Below, in pieces: positions 16,896 through 26,086 of a DNA stretch of 64,000 bases. A model generated the notes under the pieces. It saw only the letters and a list, made by a program, of their open reading frames with translations, searched no databases and had not been told where the DNA came from. Position numbers and translations under genes: made by a program. How positions within the stretch are numbered: position 1 is the first letter of the stretch; each line of letters opens with the position of its first letter. Source of the DNA: Alphaproteobacteria bacterium UBA7314 (GTDB lineage: Bacteria; Pseudomonadota; Alphaproteobacteria; MPNO01; UBA830); NCBI GenBank assembly GCA_002471575.1, contig DKQG01000058.1:118917-182916 (forward strand), written 5' to 3'.

Positions 16896-18321
16896 GAGCG
16901 ACAAATCTACCCTCGACAGCGCGCAGGGCGCAGATGGCGGGTCCAACCGAATGTGGGGTGGACGTTTTTCCACTGCGCCGGATGCGCTTATGGAAAGAAT
17001 TAATGCTTCCATTGGCTTTGACAAGGCGCTTTATGCTCAGGACATCGCCGGATCCGTCGCGCATGCTCGCATGCTGGGTGATGCCGGCATCCTGTCCGGC
17101 GAAGATGTAACCGCAATTTGTGCTGGGCTCGAGGACGTCCGAGCTGAAATCGATTCCGGTACATTCGATTTTCGCGCCAATCTCGAAGACATCCATATGA
17201 ATATCGAGGCACGCCTGACTGATATGATCGGCGATGCTGCAGGACGGTTGCATACCGCGCGGTCCCGCAACGATCAGGTCGCAACCGATTTCCGGCTCTG
17301 GGTTCGTGATGCGATAGACGCCGCGGAAGATGCGCTGAAAGCGCTGCAATCAGCGCTGATCGATCAGGCAGAAGCCCATGCCGATTGGGTCATGCCTGGC
17401 TTCACCCACCTGCAGGCCGCGCAGCCGGTGACGTTAGGGCATCATTTGCTGGCCTATGTAGAGATGTTCGGGCGCGACCGGGGGCGGTTTGCCGACGCCC
17501 GAGCGCGGCTGAACGAGAGCCCGCTTGGCGCCGGTGCGTTGGCCGGTACGTCGTTCCCGATCGATCGCGACGCTACCGCAAAGGCGCTCGGCTTCGACCG
17601 GCCGACCTCGAATTCGCTGGATTCCGTATCGGACCGAGACTTCGTGCTGGAATATCTGTCGGCGGCGGCCATTTGTGCCGGTCACCTGTCGCGGTTGGGA
17701 GAGGAAATAGTGATCTGGTCTTCGGCGCAGTTCCGTTTCGCACGGCTGTCCGACACGTTCTCGACCGGCTCGTCCATGATGCCGCAGAAACGTAACCCTG
17801 ATGCCGCGGAGCTGATCCGCGGCAAGACCGGGCGCATCCTCGGTGCCTTTACGGCGATGTCGACCGTGATGAAGGGCCTCCCGCTGGCCTATTCCAAGGA
17901 CATGCAGGAAGACAAGGAGCCGGTGTTCGACGCGGCTGAAACACTTATGGTCTGTCTTACGGTGGCGGCCAGGATGATGGCAAACGTTGCCTTCGACCGT
18001 GACCGTCTTGCGGACGCCGCGGGCGAAGGTTTCACGACGGCGACGGACCTGGCCGACTGGCTGGTCCGCAAGGCTGGCGTGCCGTTCCGGGAATCCCATC
18101 ACATAACTGGGCGGGTGGTTGCCATGGCCGAAGATAAAGGGTGCGGCCTTGAAGATCTTGAGCCGGGAGACCTCGCCGCAATCGATGTCCGCATCACGGA
18201 GGATGTTTTCAATGTGCTAGGTGTAAATAATTCGGTCCGCAGCCGGAAAAGCTATGGCGGTACCGCACCGGAAAACGTGCGGACCCAGATCGCCGCTGCG
18301 AGGGAGCGTTTTTTGTCATGA
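16894..18321 (+). CDS. argH: Argininosuccinate lyase
   Basis: 475 residues of the fumarase/aspartase superfamily. Features are NRMWGGRFS near the start, HTARSRNDQVATDFRLW (near 125), GFTHLQAAQPV, the superfamily signature GSSMMPQKRNPD (near 298) and the C-terminal NVLGVNNSVRSRKSYGGTAPENVRTQIA. It cleaves argininosuccinate to arginine and fumarate. The frame is open upstream to 16627, but MSDKSTLDS at 16894 is the natural start. It ends in an ATGA overlap with a small lipoprotein gene and runs on toward lysA. Confidence 0.97.
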   Translation: MSDKSTLDSAQGADGGSNRMWGGRFSTAPDALMERINASIGFDKALYAQDIAGSVAHARMLGDAGILSGEDVTAICAGLEDVRAEIDSGTFDFRANLEDIHMNIEARLTDMIGDAAGRLHTARSRNDQVATDFRLWVRDAIDAAEDALKALQSALIDQAEAHADWVMPGFTHLQAAQPVTLGHHLLAYVEMFGRDRGRFADARARLNESPLGAGALAGTSFPIDRDATAKALGFDRPTSNSLDSVSDRDFVLEYLSAAAICAGHLSRLGEEIVIWSSAQFRFARLSDTFSTGSSMMPQKRNPDAAELIRGKTGRILGAFTAMSTVMKGLPLAYSKDMQEDKEPVFDAAETLMVCLTVAARMMANVAFDRDRLADAAGEGFTTATDLADWLVRKAGVPFRESHHITGRVVAMAEDKGCGLEDLEPGDLAAIDVRITEDVFNVLGVNNSVRSRKSYGGTAPENVRTQIAAARERFLS

Positions 18322-18458
18322 CCGTGCGCTGGATAATAACCTTTATTATAACCCTGACGCTCGGGCTGTCGGTCTTAGCCTGTGGAAAGAAACCCCGTGA
18401 TGTGAAATCGCCGGAGGGATCGCCCAAAATCCCGACCCAGTACCCGACCTCGAAATAA
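18318..18458 (+). CDS. lptM: Small LptM-like lipoprotein
   Basis: Only 46 residues. The basic start and hydrophobic core (WIITFIITLTLGL) lead to the lipobox LSVLAC, then GKKP and a proline-rich tail. This is the layout of the 'lipoprotein attachment site' family (LptM/YifL), which sits next to lysA or dapF in many Proteobacteria and in E. coli helps mature the LptD/E LPS translocon. The position between argH (4-bp ATGA overlap) and lysA (13-bp gap) supports the call. It is easily missed because of its size. Confidence 0.8.
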   Translation: MTVRWIITFIITLTLGLSVLACGKKPRDVKSPEGSPKIPTQYPTSK

Positions 18459-18471
18459 GGCGTTATCTGCC

Positions 18472-19740
18472 ATGAACGGTTTTTCTTATCGCGGCGGTAA
18501 TTTGTTCGCCGAGGACATTCCCGTTGCGGACCTGGTGGGCGGCGTGGGCACGCCCTTCTATTGCTATTCCGCGGCGGCGCTGAGAGACAGCTACGCCAGT
18601 TTTGTGTCGGCCTTGGAGGGGTTGGATGCCGAAATCTGCTATGCCGTGAAAGCCAACAGCAACCAGGCTGTCATCGGGCTTTTTGCTTCAATGGGTGCGG
18701 GCGCGGATGTTGTCTCCGAGGGGGAACTGCGCCGTGCGTTGGCGGCCGGTGTCTCATCCGGCAAGATTGTTTTCTCAGGGGTTGGCAAGTCGCGATCCGA
18801 GCTGACGATGGCGTTGGAGCTCGGCTGCGGCCAGTTCAACGTGGAGTCCGAGCCGGAACTGGATCTTTTGTCCGACGTCGCGTCCGGCAAGGGCAAAACG
18901 GCGACAATCGTTTTTCGCGTCAACCCCGATGTGGATGCAGATACGCATGACAAGATTTCTACCGGAAGGGCCGGGGATAAATTCGGTATCGAATTCGAAC
19001 GTATCGGCGACGTATACGCGTACGCCCGATCTCTCGATGGGATCGATCCGCGGGGTCTTGCCGTTCATATTGGCTCGCAATTGACCCGGCTCGACCCATT
19101 CCGTGCTGCATTCGAAAAAATTGCCGGCCTGGTTTGGGATCTGCGTAAGCAGGGGCACGTGGTCGACCGGCTAGATCTCGGAGGTGGTCTCGGGATCGTC
19201 TATCGAGATGAAGTGCCCCCGCCCCCGACGGATTATGCTGACATCGTCCGTGACGTTTTCGGAGACATGGGCGTGTCGCTGACATTCGAGCCTGGACGGC
19301 GCCTGACGGGAGAGGCCGGGATTCTCGTGACCGAGATCATATACATGAAGGAGAGCGGCGGCCGTAGCTTCGCAGTGGTCGACGCGGCGATGAACGATCT
19401 TATCCGGCCGACCCTTTACGAAGCATGGCACGCTGTCGATCCGGTGATCGAAGCCCGTGCCGGTGCCGCGGTATCGCCCGTCGATATCGTTGGGCCGGTG
19501 TGCGAGACGGGCGACGTGTTCGCGGTTCAGCGGGATATGCCGGAATTGAATGCCGGCGATCTTCTCGCGATCCGATCGGCCGGCGCATACGGCGCGGTAA
19601 TGTCTTCAACGTACAATTCGCGGCCTCTGATCCCCGAAGTGATGGTTAACGGAGATCAGTACGCTGTGATTAGACCTCGGCCCGATTATGATACACTTAT
19701 AGAAATGGACAATATGCCGGACTGGATCGCCGCGGACTGA
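18472..19740 (+). CDS. lysA: Diaminopimelate decarboxylase
   Basis: 422 residues of the fold-type III PLP decarboxylases. The PLP lysine is in ICYAVKANSNQAVI (near residue 60), followed by AGADVVSEGEL, FRVNPDVDADTH, GLAVHIGSQLT, LDLGGGLGIVY, EPGRRLTGEAGILV, and the C-terminal CETGDVFAVQRDMPELNAGDLLAI with the active-site cysteine. It makes L-lysine from meso-diaminopimelate. Transcribed after argH and the lipoprotein gene and ahead of the TIGR02302 gene, probably as one unit. Confidence 0.97.
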   Translation: MNGFSYRGGNLFAEDIPVADLVGGVGTPFYCYSAAALRDSYASFVSALEGLDAEICYAVKANSNQAVIGLFASMGAGADVVSEGELRRALAAGVSSGKIVFSGVGKSRSELTMALELGCGQFNVESEPELDLLSDVASGKGKTATIVFRVNPDVDADTHDKISTGRAGDKFGIEFERIGDVYAYARSLDGIDPRGLAVHIGSQLTRLDPFRAAFEKIAGLVWDLRKQGHVVDRLDLGGGLGIVYRDEVPPPPTDYADIVRDVFGDMGVSLTFEPGRRLTGEAGILVTEIIYMKESGGRSFAVVDAAMNDLIRPTLYEAWHAVDPVIEARAGAAVSPVDIVGPVCETGDVFAVQRDMPELNAGDLLAIRSAGAYGAVMSSTYNSRPLIPEVMVNGDQYAVIRPRPDYDTLIEMDNMPDWIAAD

Positions 19741-19781
19741 GCTGGGCGAGCGATCCGCTGGTCGACTCGAAAGACCGCTTG

Positions 19782-22304
19782 ATGCGCGATCGTGAAGATA
19801 GATCACCGATATCACTGCCCCCCGGTCTCCGGCGGCGGATCGCACAGGCACGGTTCAATCTCGGCTGGGAATACGTTTGGCCTGCTATTTGGCCGGCACT
19901 GGGAATCGCGGGTACTTTTGCGGCCCTAGCCCTGCTGGATTTATTTACTGCCTTGGTAGGGTGGCTCCATGCCGTGGTTCTCGCGGTGGCTGCGGTATGT
20001 TTTGGGTGCGCGCTGTATCGCGCATTCAAGCTGCTTGTCGTGCCGTCGCATCGCGAAGCCCTGCGCCGTATCGAAAAGGCAAGCGGGCTGGAGCATCGGC
20101 CACTGGAAGCGCTTCAGGATACGCTGCCACCTGGTCAGGACGATCCCAAGACCAAAGCCCTGTGGGACGCACATCGCCGACAAATGGAGGAACGCATCAG
20201 GGCACTGAAGGTCGGCGCGCCGTCTCCCGGACTGCCGGCCCGCGACCCATGGGCCTTGCGCACGATCGTCGTGTTGCTTTTGGTCATTGGCATTGTTGTA
20301 GCGGGTCCGGAGAGAGCGGAACGACTACAACGTGCGTTCGTGCCGACGTTCGAGTCCAGCGCACCGCAACGCGTCGCGAAGCTGGAAATCTGGGTGACAC
20401 CGCCTGAATATACCCGGATGCCGCCGATCTTTCCCGTTCAGGTCGCGCACGATCATGCGCAATCTCTCCAAACCGTCGCTGAAACCGCCCGGATGGAGGG
20501 ACGCGAACCGGCCAAGGCAGCCGAATTGGTGATCGAGGTTCCGGCGGGCAGCACTTTGACCGCCGTCGTTTCTGGCGGTGATGACGCTGAAGCCACCCTG
20601 GATATCGACGGCATCAGGACACCCTTTGAAAGGTTGGATAACGTCAATCGCCACCTGCAGCAGCCGTTAGAGAAATCCGGACGGATGTCGATCTCCCATG
20701 ACGCCAGGACGCTGGGATCTTGGAATATTCGCGTTCGTCCCGATGCCCCGCCCATCATCGCATTCGATGGTGCGCCGGGCGCAAACCAGCGCGGCACCCT
20801 CCGCCTCGCCTACAAAGGGGGCGACGATTACGGGATCACCAGGCTTCGCGGTGAAATGCGCCGCACATACGAACGCGGAGAAGTGATTGGCATAGAGGTT
20901 TCCGGGTTCGAGCTCCCCGCCCAGTTACTCAATGCTCGTAAGGTCAAGGAGGCGACGTTTCACGAAATAGCGTCCCATCCGTGGGCCGGGCTACCGGTCA
21001 TTATTCGCCTTTCCGCCGAGGATGCGATCGGGCAAACCGCCTATTCAGAAGGGGTCAAGCTGGTTCTGCCCGAACGGAAGTTCAACAATCCTGTTGCCAA
21101 GGAAATTATCGTCGAGCGCAGCCGGTTGACGACGCAGCCCGAACGCCGTTCGGAGATTGTCGATCATCTAGACGAAATCGCCGGCGCGACGGGCGCCTAC
21201 AATGACGACACGGTCGTGTTTCTCGGATTGATCCATGCGCGGTCGCGGCTGTTGCACGAGAAGGCAGATACAGCCATCCCACCGGTGCGCGATCTATTGT
21301 GGGATACGGCGCTACGCGTCGAAGAAGGCCAGCTGTCCCATGATGAGCGCGAGTTGCTGCGTGCGCAGGAAGCTCTGATGAAGGCGCTGTCCCGCAACGC
21401 GTCGGCCCGAGAACTCGAACAATTGATGCGAGAACTGCAAAATGCGATGGACCGGTTTCTGCGTGAACTTGCGAAAAAACTTCAGTCGCAGAAGAACGCG
21501 AACGAGGGAATACCTTTCGATCCCACCAACCGGCTCACGCGGACGTCCGACATGCAGCGGATGGTGGATCAAATTCGCCAAATGATGCGGGCCGGTTCCC
21601 GTGATGCAGCCGAGCAGATGCTCTCGCAGCTGAGCGACATGTTGGAAAGCCTTCGCAACGCGCGCGTCATGAGATCAAATCCTGAGGCCCAGCGCGGTAA
21701 CGAGGCGCTGCGTCAACTGCAGGAAATGATCCGCCGCCAGAGTGAGTTGATAGACCAGACGTTCCGTCAGTCTCAGGGCCGCAATACCGGGGAGAGCCAG
21801 ATGCAGCGCAGCGCCCGCGAACAGCAGAAATTGCGAGATATGCTGAGACAGTTCCGCAAGATGATGCAGGGGATGATGCCCGGAAAGGCCAAGGGCAGGC
21901 AATCGCTGGCGCGGGCCGGCAAGGCGATGGAAGATGCCGCCAAGGCTCTCGTAAGTGGCCAGCCGGGCCAGGCGGTCGGGCCGCAAGGGCAGGCCCTAGA
22001 AGCGCTTCAACGAGCCGGGCGGGCCATGATACGTCAGATGATGAGCCAGTTTGCGCGGGGATCCGGGATCGGTTTTGGGCGTGTTTTCAATCCGTTGCGC
22101 GGCACGCGAGACCCGCTTGGCCGCGACTGGGGAGACGAGGATCAGGAAGGCGTGGGCGATGATATCAATCGGGTGAAAATACCAGATATCGGCACGATAG
22201 AACGGATCCAGGACATTCTGGACGAGCTGCGCAATCGCGCGGGACAACGTCACCGCCCGCAGCTTGAGCTCGATTATATAGACAGGCTGTTACGCCGGTT
22301 CTGA
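19782..22304 (+). CDS. TIGR02302 / DUF4175 family large membrane-anchored protein
   Basis: 840 residues from ATG 19782 (a TTG lies directly before it at 19779). Two close hydrophobic helices (about 27-48 and 54-74) and a third near 168-186 anchor it. A long periplasmic part follows, first beta-rich (EIWVTPPEYTRMPPI), then helical with Gln/Met/Arg-rich stretches (about 540-760: repeated RQ, MxxMLR, QMM patterns). The order argH-lysA-TIGR02302 is conserved in alphaproteobacteria. The function of the family is not established. Confidence 0.88.
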   Translation: MRDREDRSPISLPPGLRRRIAQARFNLGWEYVWPAIWPALGIAGTFAALALLDLFTALVGWLHAVVLAVAAVCFGCALYRAFKLLVVPSHREALRRIEKASGLEHRPLEALQDTLPPGQDDPKTKALWDAHRRQMEERIRALKVGAPSPGLPARDPWALRTIVVLLLVIGIVVAGPERAERLQRAFVPTFESSAPQRVAKLEIWVTPPEYTRMPPIFPVQVAHDHAQSLQTVAETARMEGREPAKAAELVIEVPAGSTLTAVVSGGDDAEATLDIDGIRTPFERLDNVNRHLQQPLEKSGRMSISHDARTLGSWNIRVRPDAPPIIAFDGAPGANQRGTLRLAYKGGDDYGITRLRGEMRRTYERGEVIGIEVSGFELPAQLLNARKVKEATFHEIASHPWAGLPVIIRLSAEDAIGQTAYSEGVKLVLPERKFNNPVAKEIIVERSRLTTQPERRSEIVDHLDEIAGATGAYNDDTVVFLGLIHARSRLLHEKADTAIPPVRDLLWDTALRVEEGQLSHDERELLRAQEALMKALSRNASARELEQLMRELQNAMDRFLRELAKKLQSQKNANEGIPFDPTNRLTRTSDMQRMVDQIRQMMRAGSRDAAEQMLSQLSDMLESLRNARVMRSNPEAQRGNEALRQLQEMIRRQSELIDQTFRQSQGRNTGESQMQRSAREQQKLRDMLRQFRKMMQGMMPGKAKGRQSLARAGKAMEDAAKALVSGQPGQAVGPQGQALEALQRAGRAMIRQMMSQFARGSGIGFGRVFNPLRGTRDPLGRDWGDEDQEGVGDDINRVKIPDIGTIERIQDILDELRNRAGQRHRPQLELDYIDRLLRRF

Positions 22305-22535
22305 GGCTGCGGTTGGATTAGGCCCGGAGGTCCAGCGCCTGCAGCCCATCCTCGGGGACTAAAATTTCGTGGGCGGCATTGGTAAGTCCGCGTGACACGA
22401 ATTCTCGGACGGCAGTATCATCTATAGCAATCGGTATTTTTGGTGCGCGTGTATCTGACGTTGTGGGGCACCGCGGGCACCTATGGGATATTGGTTTCCG
22501 AAAGAATAACACCGGCGGGGTCGGCAGCGTGGGTT
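22305..22535. other. Intergenic 231 bp, no convincing gene
   Basis: Lies between the convergent TIGR02302 and hpt genes. A minus-strand ORF of 64 residues (22318-22512) contains IPIAIDDTAVREFVSRG, but I recognise no family and see no ribosome site. Part of it resembles a piece of the 12.2-12.7 kb gap. Confidence 0.4.
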
Positions 22536-23075
22536 TCAGCCCTGACGCACCACGCCGATAAACGGTAGGCTTCTGAAAAGGTGAGCCATATCAATGCCAT
22601 AGCCGACGACAAAAAGATCGTCGACCGGAAATCCTATATAGTCGGCTTCGATCGAAACTTCCCGTTTTTCATGCTTGTCCAATAGTACGCAGGTGTGCAC
22701 CGACTCGGCGCCGCGGGCGGTCATCAGGTCTGTCGCAAATGCGAGAGTGCGGCCGCTGTCCAGGATGTCATCGACGATCATCACACTGCGCCCTCTCACG
22801 TCCTCCGAAATATCGCGGGTCAGTTCCACCGTGCCGGAGCTTTCGGTACGGGTGCCGTAGCTTGAAAGGGTGATGAAATCGACGCGTGGGCGCATCCCGG
22901 CGCGATCCAGTCCTCGGAGCAGATCGGCTGCAAATACGAAGCTGCCTTTTAGAACGACGACGATCAGCACGTCGTCGGGCAGCTTGTCGGCGATTTCGGT
23001 CGCCAGCGTCTCGATCCGGTCCGCAATAGTATCTGCGTCGAACACGACATCGATTTCTGGGAAGTCGTTTTTCAT
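22536..23075 (-). CDS. hpt: Hypoxanthine(-guanine) phosphoribosyltransferase
   Basis: 179 residues of the purine phosphoribosyltransferase fold. It has VVLKGSFVFAADLLRGL, the flexible-loop region FITLSSYGTRTESSG, the PRPP-binding motif VMIVDDILDSGRTL (near 108) and a C-terminal purine-binding segment ADYIGFPVDDLFVVGYGID. It salvages hypoxanthine and guanine to IMP and GMP. It lies immediately downstream of the zinc-ribbon protein gene (16-bp gap) on the same strand. Confidence 0.94.
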   Translation of the reverse strand: MKNDFPEIDVVFDADTIADRIETLATEIADKLPDDVLIVVVLKGSFVFAADLLRGLDRAGMRPRVDFITLSSYGTRTESSGTVELTRDISEDVRGRSVMIVDDILDSGRTLAFATDLMTARGAESVHTCVLLDKHEKREVSIEADYIGFPVDDLFVVGYGIDMAHLFRSLPFIGVVRQG

Positions 23076-23091
23076 GATTTGCCTTTTTCGC

Positions 23092-23775
23092 TCACTCTAC
23101 GTCGAGGCCGACTTCAATACGTTTTGCGTCTCTCGGATAATTACGTATTTCCGTCGAAAATTTCACAACCTCATTCGGCAACATGCGCCTCACTGGCGGC
23201 GGAAATTTCCAGACCTTTAAGATTTCACCGAAATCGTTCAGAAACAGCACCCTCAGGTTCGACGTGTCGTGCGACGCTTTAGAGAGGTTTACCAGCTCGC
23301 CATTTACCTTGAGTAGGTTATCCGACGGATTGGTGTACTGGACGTTGCGAACTCCCAGTTGTTTTTTTAACGATTCCGGCGCCAGCCCAACGGTTTCGTA
23401 GAGCCTCTTCGTCACCGGCCACGTCGCTGTAATTTTGTCACGGAAAACAAAGCTGCCTCCTACGGTGCCCCCTACGACGATTATCAACAGCAGCCAGGCA
23501 AGTCTCGCGGCCCAAGGGCTTGGGTCCCGCCGAATTGCCGGCACGTTCCGCCCGCCGGGTCGCATTTCGCTCCGCAGGTCATTTGCCGCCCCGTCGAAAG
23601 CTTGGGCGATATCTTCGGCCGTTGGCGACGGTACGCCGGGTTCCGCCCCCGGTGGCGGTGCGGGTTCGGACCAGGCATGGCCGCATTTTGCGCACTTAAC
23701 GGTACGCCCGTTCGGTCCGATTTTCGCCGGATCGACGACGTAACGTGCCGAGCATGAGGTACAGGTAACAATCAT
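23092..23775 (-). CDS. MJ0042-type zinc-ribbon membrane protein (DUF3426-like C-terminus)
   Basis: 227 residues starting at ATG 23775. The N-terminal zinc ribbon MIVTCTSCSARYVVDPAKIG followed by VKCAKCGHAW (CxxC...CxxC) is the MJ0042 family motif. A proline-rich linker leads to a TM helix at about 104-126 and a C-terminal beta-rich domain with NGELVNLS and VVKFSTEI, resembling DUF3426. The role is unknown. This gene sits back-to-back with ftsE in many alphaproteobacteria, as here, with the promoters between 23776 and 23885. Confidence 0.85.
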   Translation of the reverse strand: MIVTCTSCSARYVVDPAKIGPNGRTVKCAKCGHAWSEPAPPPGAEPGVPSPTAEDIAQAFDGAANDLRSEMRPGGRNVPAIRRDPSPWAARLAWLLLIIVVGGTVGGSFVFRDKITATWPVTKRLYETVGLAPESLKKQLGVRNVQYTNPSDNLLKVNGELVNLSKASHDTSNLRVLFLNDFGEILKVWKFPPPVRRMLPNEVVKFSTEIRNYPRDAKRIEVGLDVE

Positions 23776-23885
23776 ACCAACTTTAATAGCGTATGGCGGG
23801 GCTGCTTTTAAGTAGTTCCGATTCTGGACGGCGGGCCAATGGCTATGCGATTCTGCATCTAAACCTATTTCGAAAGGAACCACTG

Positions 23886-24599
23886 GTGGCTGCGATAGGC
23901 GATATCGTTCGCTTTGAGAGCGTCGGCATGAGATACCGTCTCGGTGTAGAGGTGTTGCATGACATCTCGTTTTCGCTGGCGGCCGGGTCTTTTCACTTTT
24001 TGACCGGGCCGAGCGGGGCCGGGAAATCTTCCCTCATGCGGTTAATGTATCTGGCGCATCGGCCGTCATGCGGGTCAATATCTGTGTTCGGGCGCGACGT
24101 TTCCACTGTTCCGCGGGTGGAATTGGCGGCGTTGCGCCGGCGGATTGGTGTCGTGTTCCAGGATTTCCGCCTGCTCGATCACCTGACGGCGCTAGACAAC
24201 GTCGCGCTGCCCCTTCGTATCGCCGGGGCGAAGGAAGGCCAGATTCGCGACCACGTTGCGGAACTGCTGCGCTGGGTTGGGCTGGAAGAACAAAGTGATG
24301 CCAAGCCGACAACACTTTCAGGCGGAGAACAGCAGCGCGTAGCGATCGCACGGGCGGTAATTTCCCGGCCCCAAATTCTGTTGGCGGACGAACCCACCGG
24401 GAACGTCGATGGCGAGATTGCAATCCGCCTGATGTACCTGCTGGAAGAGCTTAACAAGATCGGAACGACAGTCGTCGTCGCAACTCACAACGAAGCATTG
24501 CTTGAGCGTTTTTCCCATCCCAGGATCCGAATTGAAAATGGAGCCCTGATCGAACACGGGCACGAAACGGCTTTCGATCCGGATGCGGCGACAATATGA
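23886..24599 (+). CDS. ftsE: Cell-division ABC transporter ATP-binding protein FtsE
   Basis: 237 residues from GTG 23886, chosen because AAGGA lies 8 bases upstream; the open frame before it is unlike the family. Walker A GPSGAGKSS (41-49), Q-loop VFQDFRLLDHLTALDNVALPL typical of FtsE, signature LSGGEQQR, Walker B ILLADEPTGNVD, and an H-loop in VATHNEAL. FtsE drives FtsX to activate periplasmic cell-wall hydrolases at the septum. It overlaps ftsX by four bases (ATGA). Confidence 0.95.
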   Translation: MAAIGDIVRFESVGMRYRLGVEVLHDISFSLAAGSFHFLTGPSGAGKSSLMRLMYLAHRPSCGSISVFGRDVSTVPRVELAALRRRIGVVFQDFRLLDHLTALDNVALPLRIAGAKEGQIRDHVAELLRWVGLEEQSDAKPTTLSGGEQQRVAIARAVISRPQILLADEPTGNVDGEIAIRLMYLLEELNKIGTTVVVATHNEALLERFSHPRIRIENGALIEHGHETAFDPDAATI

Positions 24600-25468
24600 T
24601 GCGTCCTCCTAGGGATCTACCGCTCAGCAACGACCCGGCCAGTCGATATATTCCCTGGACGGTGGGTCTCCTCGTATTCCTCGCGACCCTCTCCCTTGCA
24701 ATCGGCTTTTTTCTATCGTCGGCCGGCGAAAATTGGCGGCGAAGTCTCTCCGGGACGCTTACGATTCAGGTGCCCGCGGGCCCCGATCAACAGGCGTTTA
24801 CCGGGTCTGTTATAGATCTATTGAGCACGACGCCGGGTATCGATGCCGTCCGCCGCATAACCGACGACGAGGTCGCAACGATGCTCGAACCCTGGCTTGG
24901 TGACGAGATTTCGACGCTCGATTTGCCGATGCCGGTGCTGATCGATGCGACTGTCCGACGCGGCCATGCGATCGATATCGAGGCTTTGTCCACCCGATTG
25001 ATGGCGGTCGCGCCGGGGACGGTCGTCGACGAACACGCGGTCTGGCTTCGTCGCCTTACGGACCTTGCCGTCATAGCCGCGACGGTTTCGTTGTCAGTGA
25101 TGGTGTTAGTATTGCTTTCAGCTGTTATGACGGTCGTATTCACGACACGGACCGGTCTCGCGATTCACAGCGATATCGTGGAGGTACTGCACCTGATCGG
25201 GGCAAAGGACTCCTATATCGCCCGCCAGTTTCAGATTCATACTCTGTGGCTTGCCGGTATCGGTGCGGCATGCGGGTCCGTGCTCGGCGGCTCTGCGATC
25301 CTGCTTATCGAGGTTTACGGCGCGCGTCTGAGCAATGGATTGCTCCCCGATATCACGCTTAGTGGTATTCAATGGGGCCTGCTTTGCCTGCTACCGGTTG
25401 CGGCGGTTCTACTAGTCGTCGCGACCGTCGGAATTACGGTCAAACGCGTTCTGGGAAGAATGATGTGA
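24596..25468 (+). CDS. ftsX: Cell-division permease FtsX
   Basis: 290 residues with the FtsX layout: cytoplasmic N-terminus, TM1 (about 22-44), a periplasmic domain of about 120 residues (LTIQVPAGPDQQ, TPGIDAVRRITDDEVATMLEPWLG), then three more helices (162-186, 215-238, 259-282) with the connecting LHLIGAKDSYIARQFQ segment typical of FtsX. It forms the septal complex with FtsE. Its stop overlaps the next gene's GTG. Confidence 0.93.
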   Translation: MMRPPRDLPLSNDPASRYIPWTVGLLVFLATLSLAIGFFLSSAGENWRRSLSGTLTIQVPAGPDQQAFTGSVIDLLSTTPGIDAVRRITDDEVATMLEPWLGDEISTLDLPMPVLIDATVRRGHAIDIEALSTRLMAVAPGTVVDEHAVWLRRLTDLAVIAATVSLSVMVLVLLSAVMTVVFTTRTGLAIHSDIVEVLHLIGAKDSYIARQFQIHTLWLAGIGAACGSVLGGSAILLIEVYGARLSNGLLPDITLSGIQWGLLCLLPVAAVLLVVATVGITVKRVLGRMM

Positions 25469-26058
25469 AGCACCGGAGGGGTCGCCGCCGCCTGCCGATC
25501 TTGCGGCTGTTTATCTTGGCCGTGTCGGTGGGTTTTTTTGTCTGGGCGGCCGGTTTCTACCGATTTGCACAGCTGATCCCGGAGCCGACGCCCCGATCGG
25601 AGGTTGCGACGGATGCGATCGTTGTCCTGACAGGTGGGACAAGAAGGGTCGGCGAGGGGCTGTCGCTTTTGGAACGCGGGCTCGGGAAAAAGCTGTTCGT
25701 CTCCGGCGTGTACCGAGGGGTCGACGTTCAGGAATTGTTGAAGATCGCGCGCCGCGCTCCTGGAAACCTAAAATGCTGTATCGCGCTGGGTTACGCTGCC
25801 GACAATACCAGGGGCAATGCAGAGGAAACGGCCGACTGGATACGCCGAGAAAAAATCACATCGATCCGGATCGTCACCGCCAGTTATCATATGCCGCGCA
25901 GTCTGCTCGAGTTCCGCCAGGTGCTGCCCGCCGGTATAACAATCGTACCTCATCCGGTCTTTCCCGGCGGGTTTTCGACTGAGAGCTGGTGGCGCGATGT
26001 AAACGCGCTGAAACTGGCAATATCCGAGTATCACAAATACCTGCTAGCCTGTCTGTAA
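25465..26058 (+). CDS. YdcF/DUF218-family envelope protein
   Basis: 197 residues from GTG 25465, four bases before the ftsX stop; translationally coupled. One N-terminal TM helix (11-33) is followed by DAIVVLTGGTRRVGEGLSLLERGLGKKLFVSG, the DUF218 opening, then NTRGNAEETADWIRRE and VTASYHMPRSLLEF, conserved positions of the family (ElyC/SanA/YdcF relatives). Family members act in envelope or peptidoglycan homeostasis, fitting the ftsEX context. Confidence 0.88.
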   Translation: MKHRRGRRRLPILRLFILAVSVGFFVWAAGFYRFAQLIPEPTPRSEVATDAIVVLTGGTRRVGEGLSLLERGLGKKLFVSGVYRGVDVQELLKIARRAPGNLKCCIALGYAADNTRGNAEETADWIRREKITSIRIVTASYHMPRSLLEFRQVLPAGITIVPHPVFPGGFSTESWWRDVNALKLAISEYHKYLLACL

Positions 26059-26086
26059 GAGGAATTGATGTGAGGACTTGTTCGCG

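Noticed and set aside
22318..22512. 64-residue minus-strand ORF as a gene
   Set aside because: No ribosome-binding site, no recognised family, and it lies between two converging genes; kept only as a possible relic.
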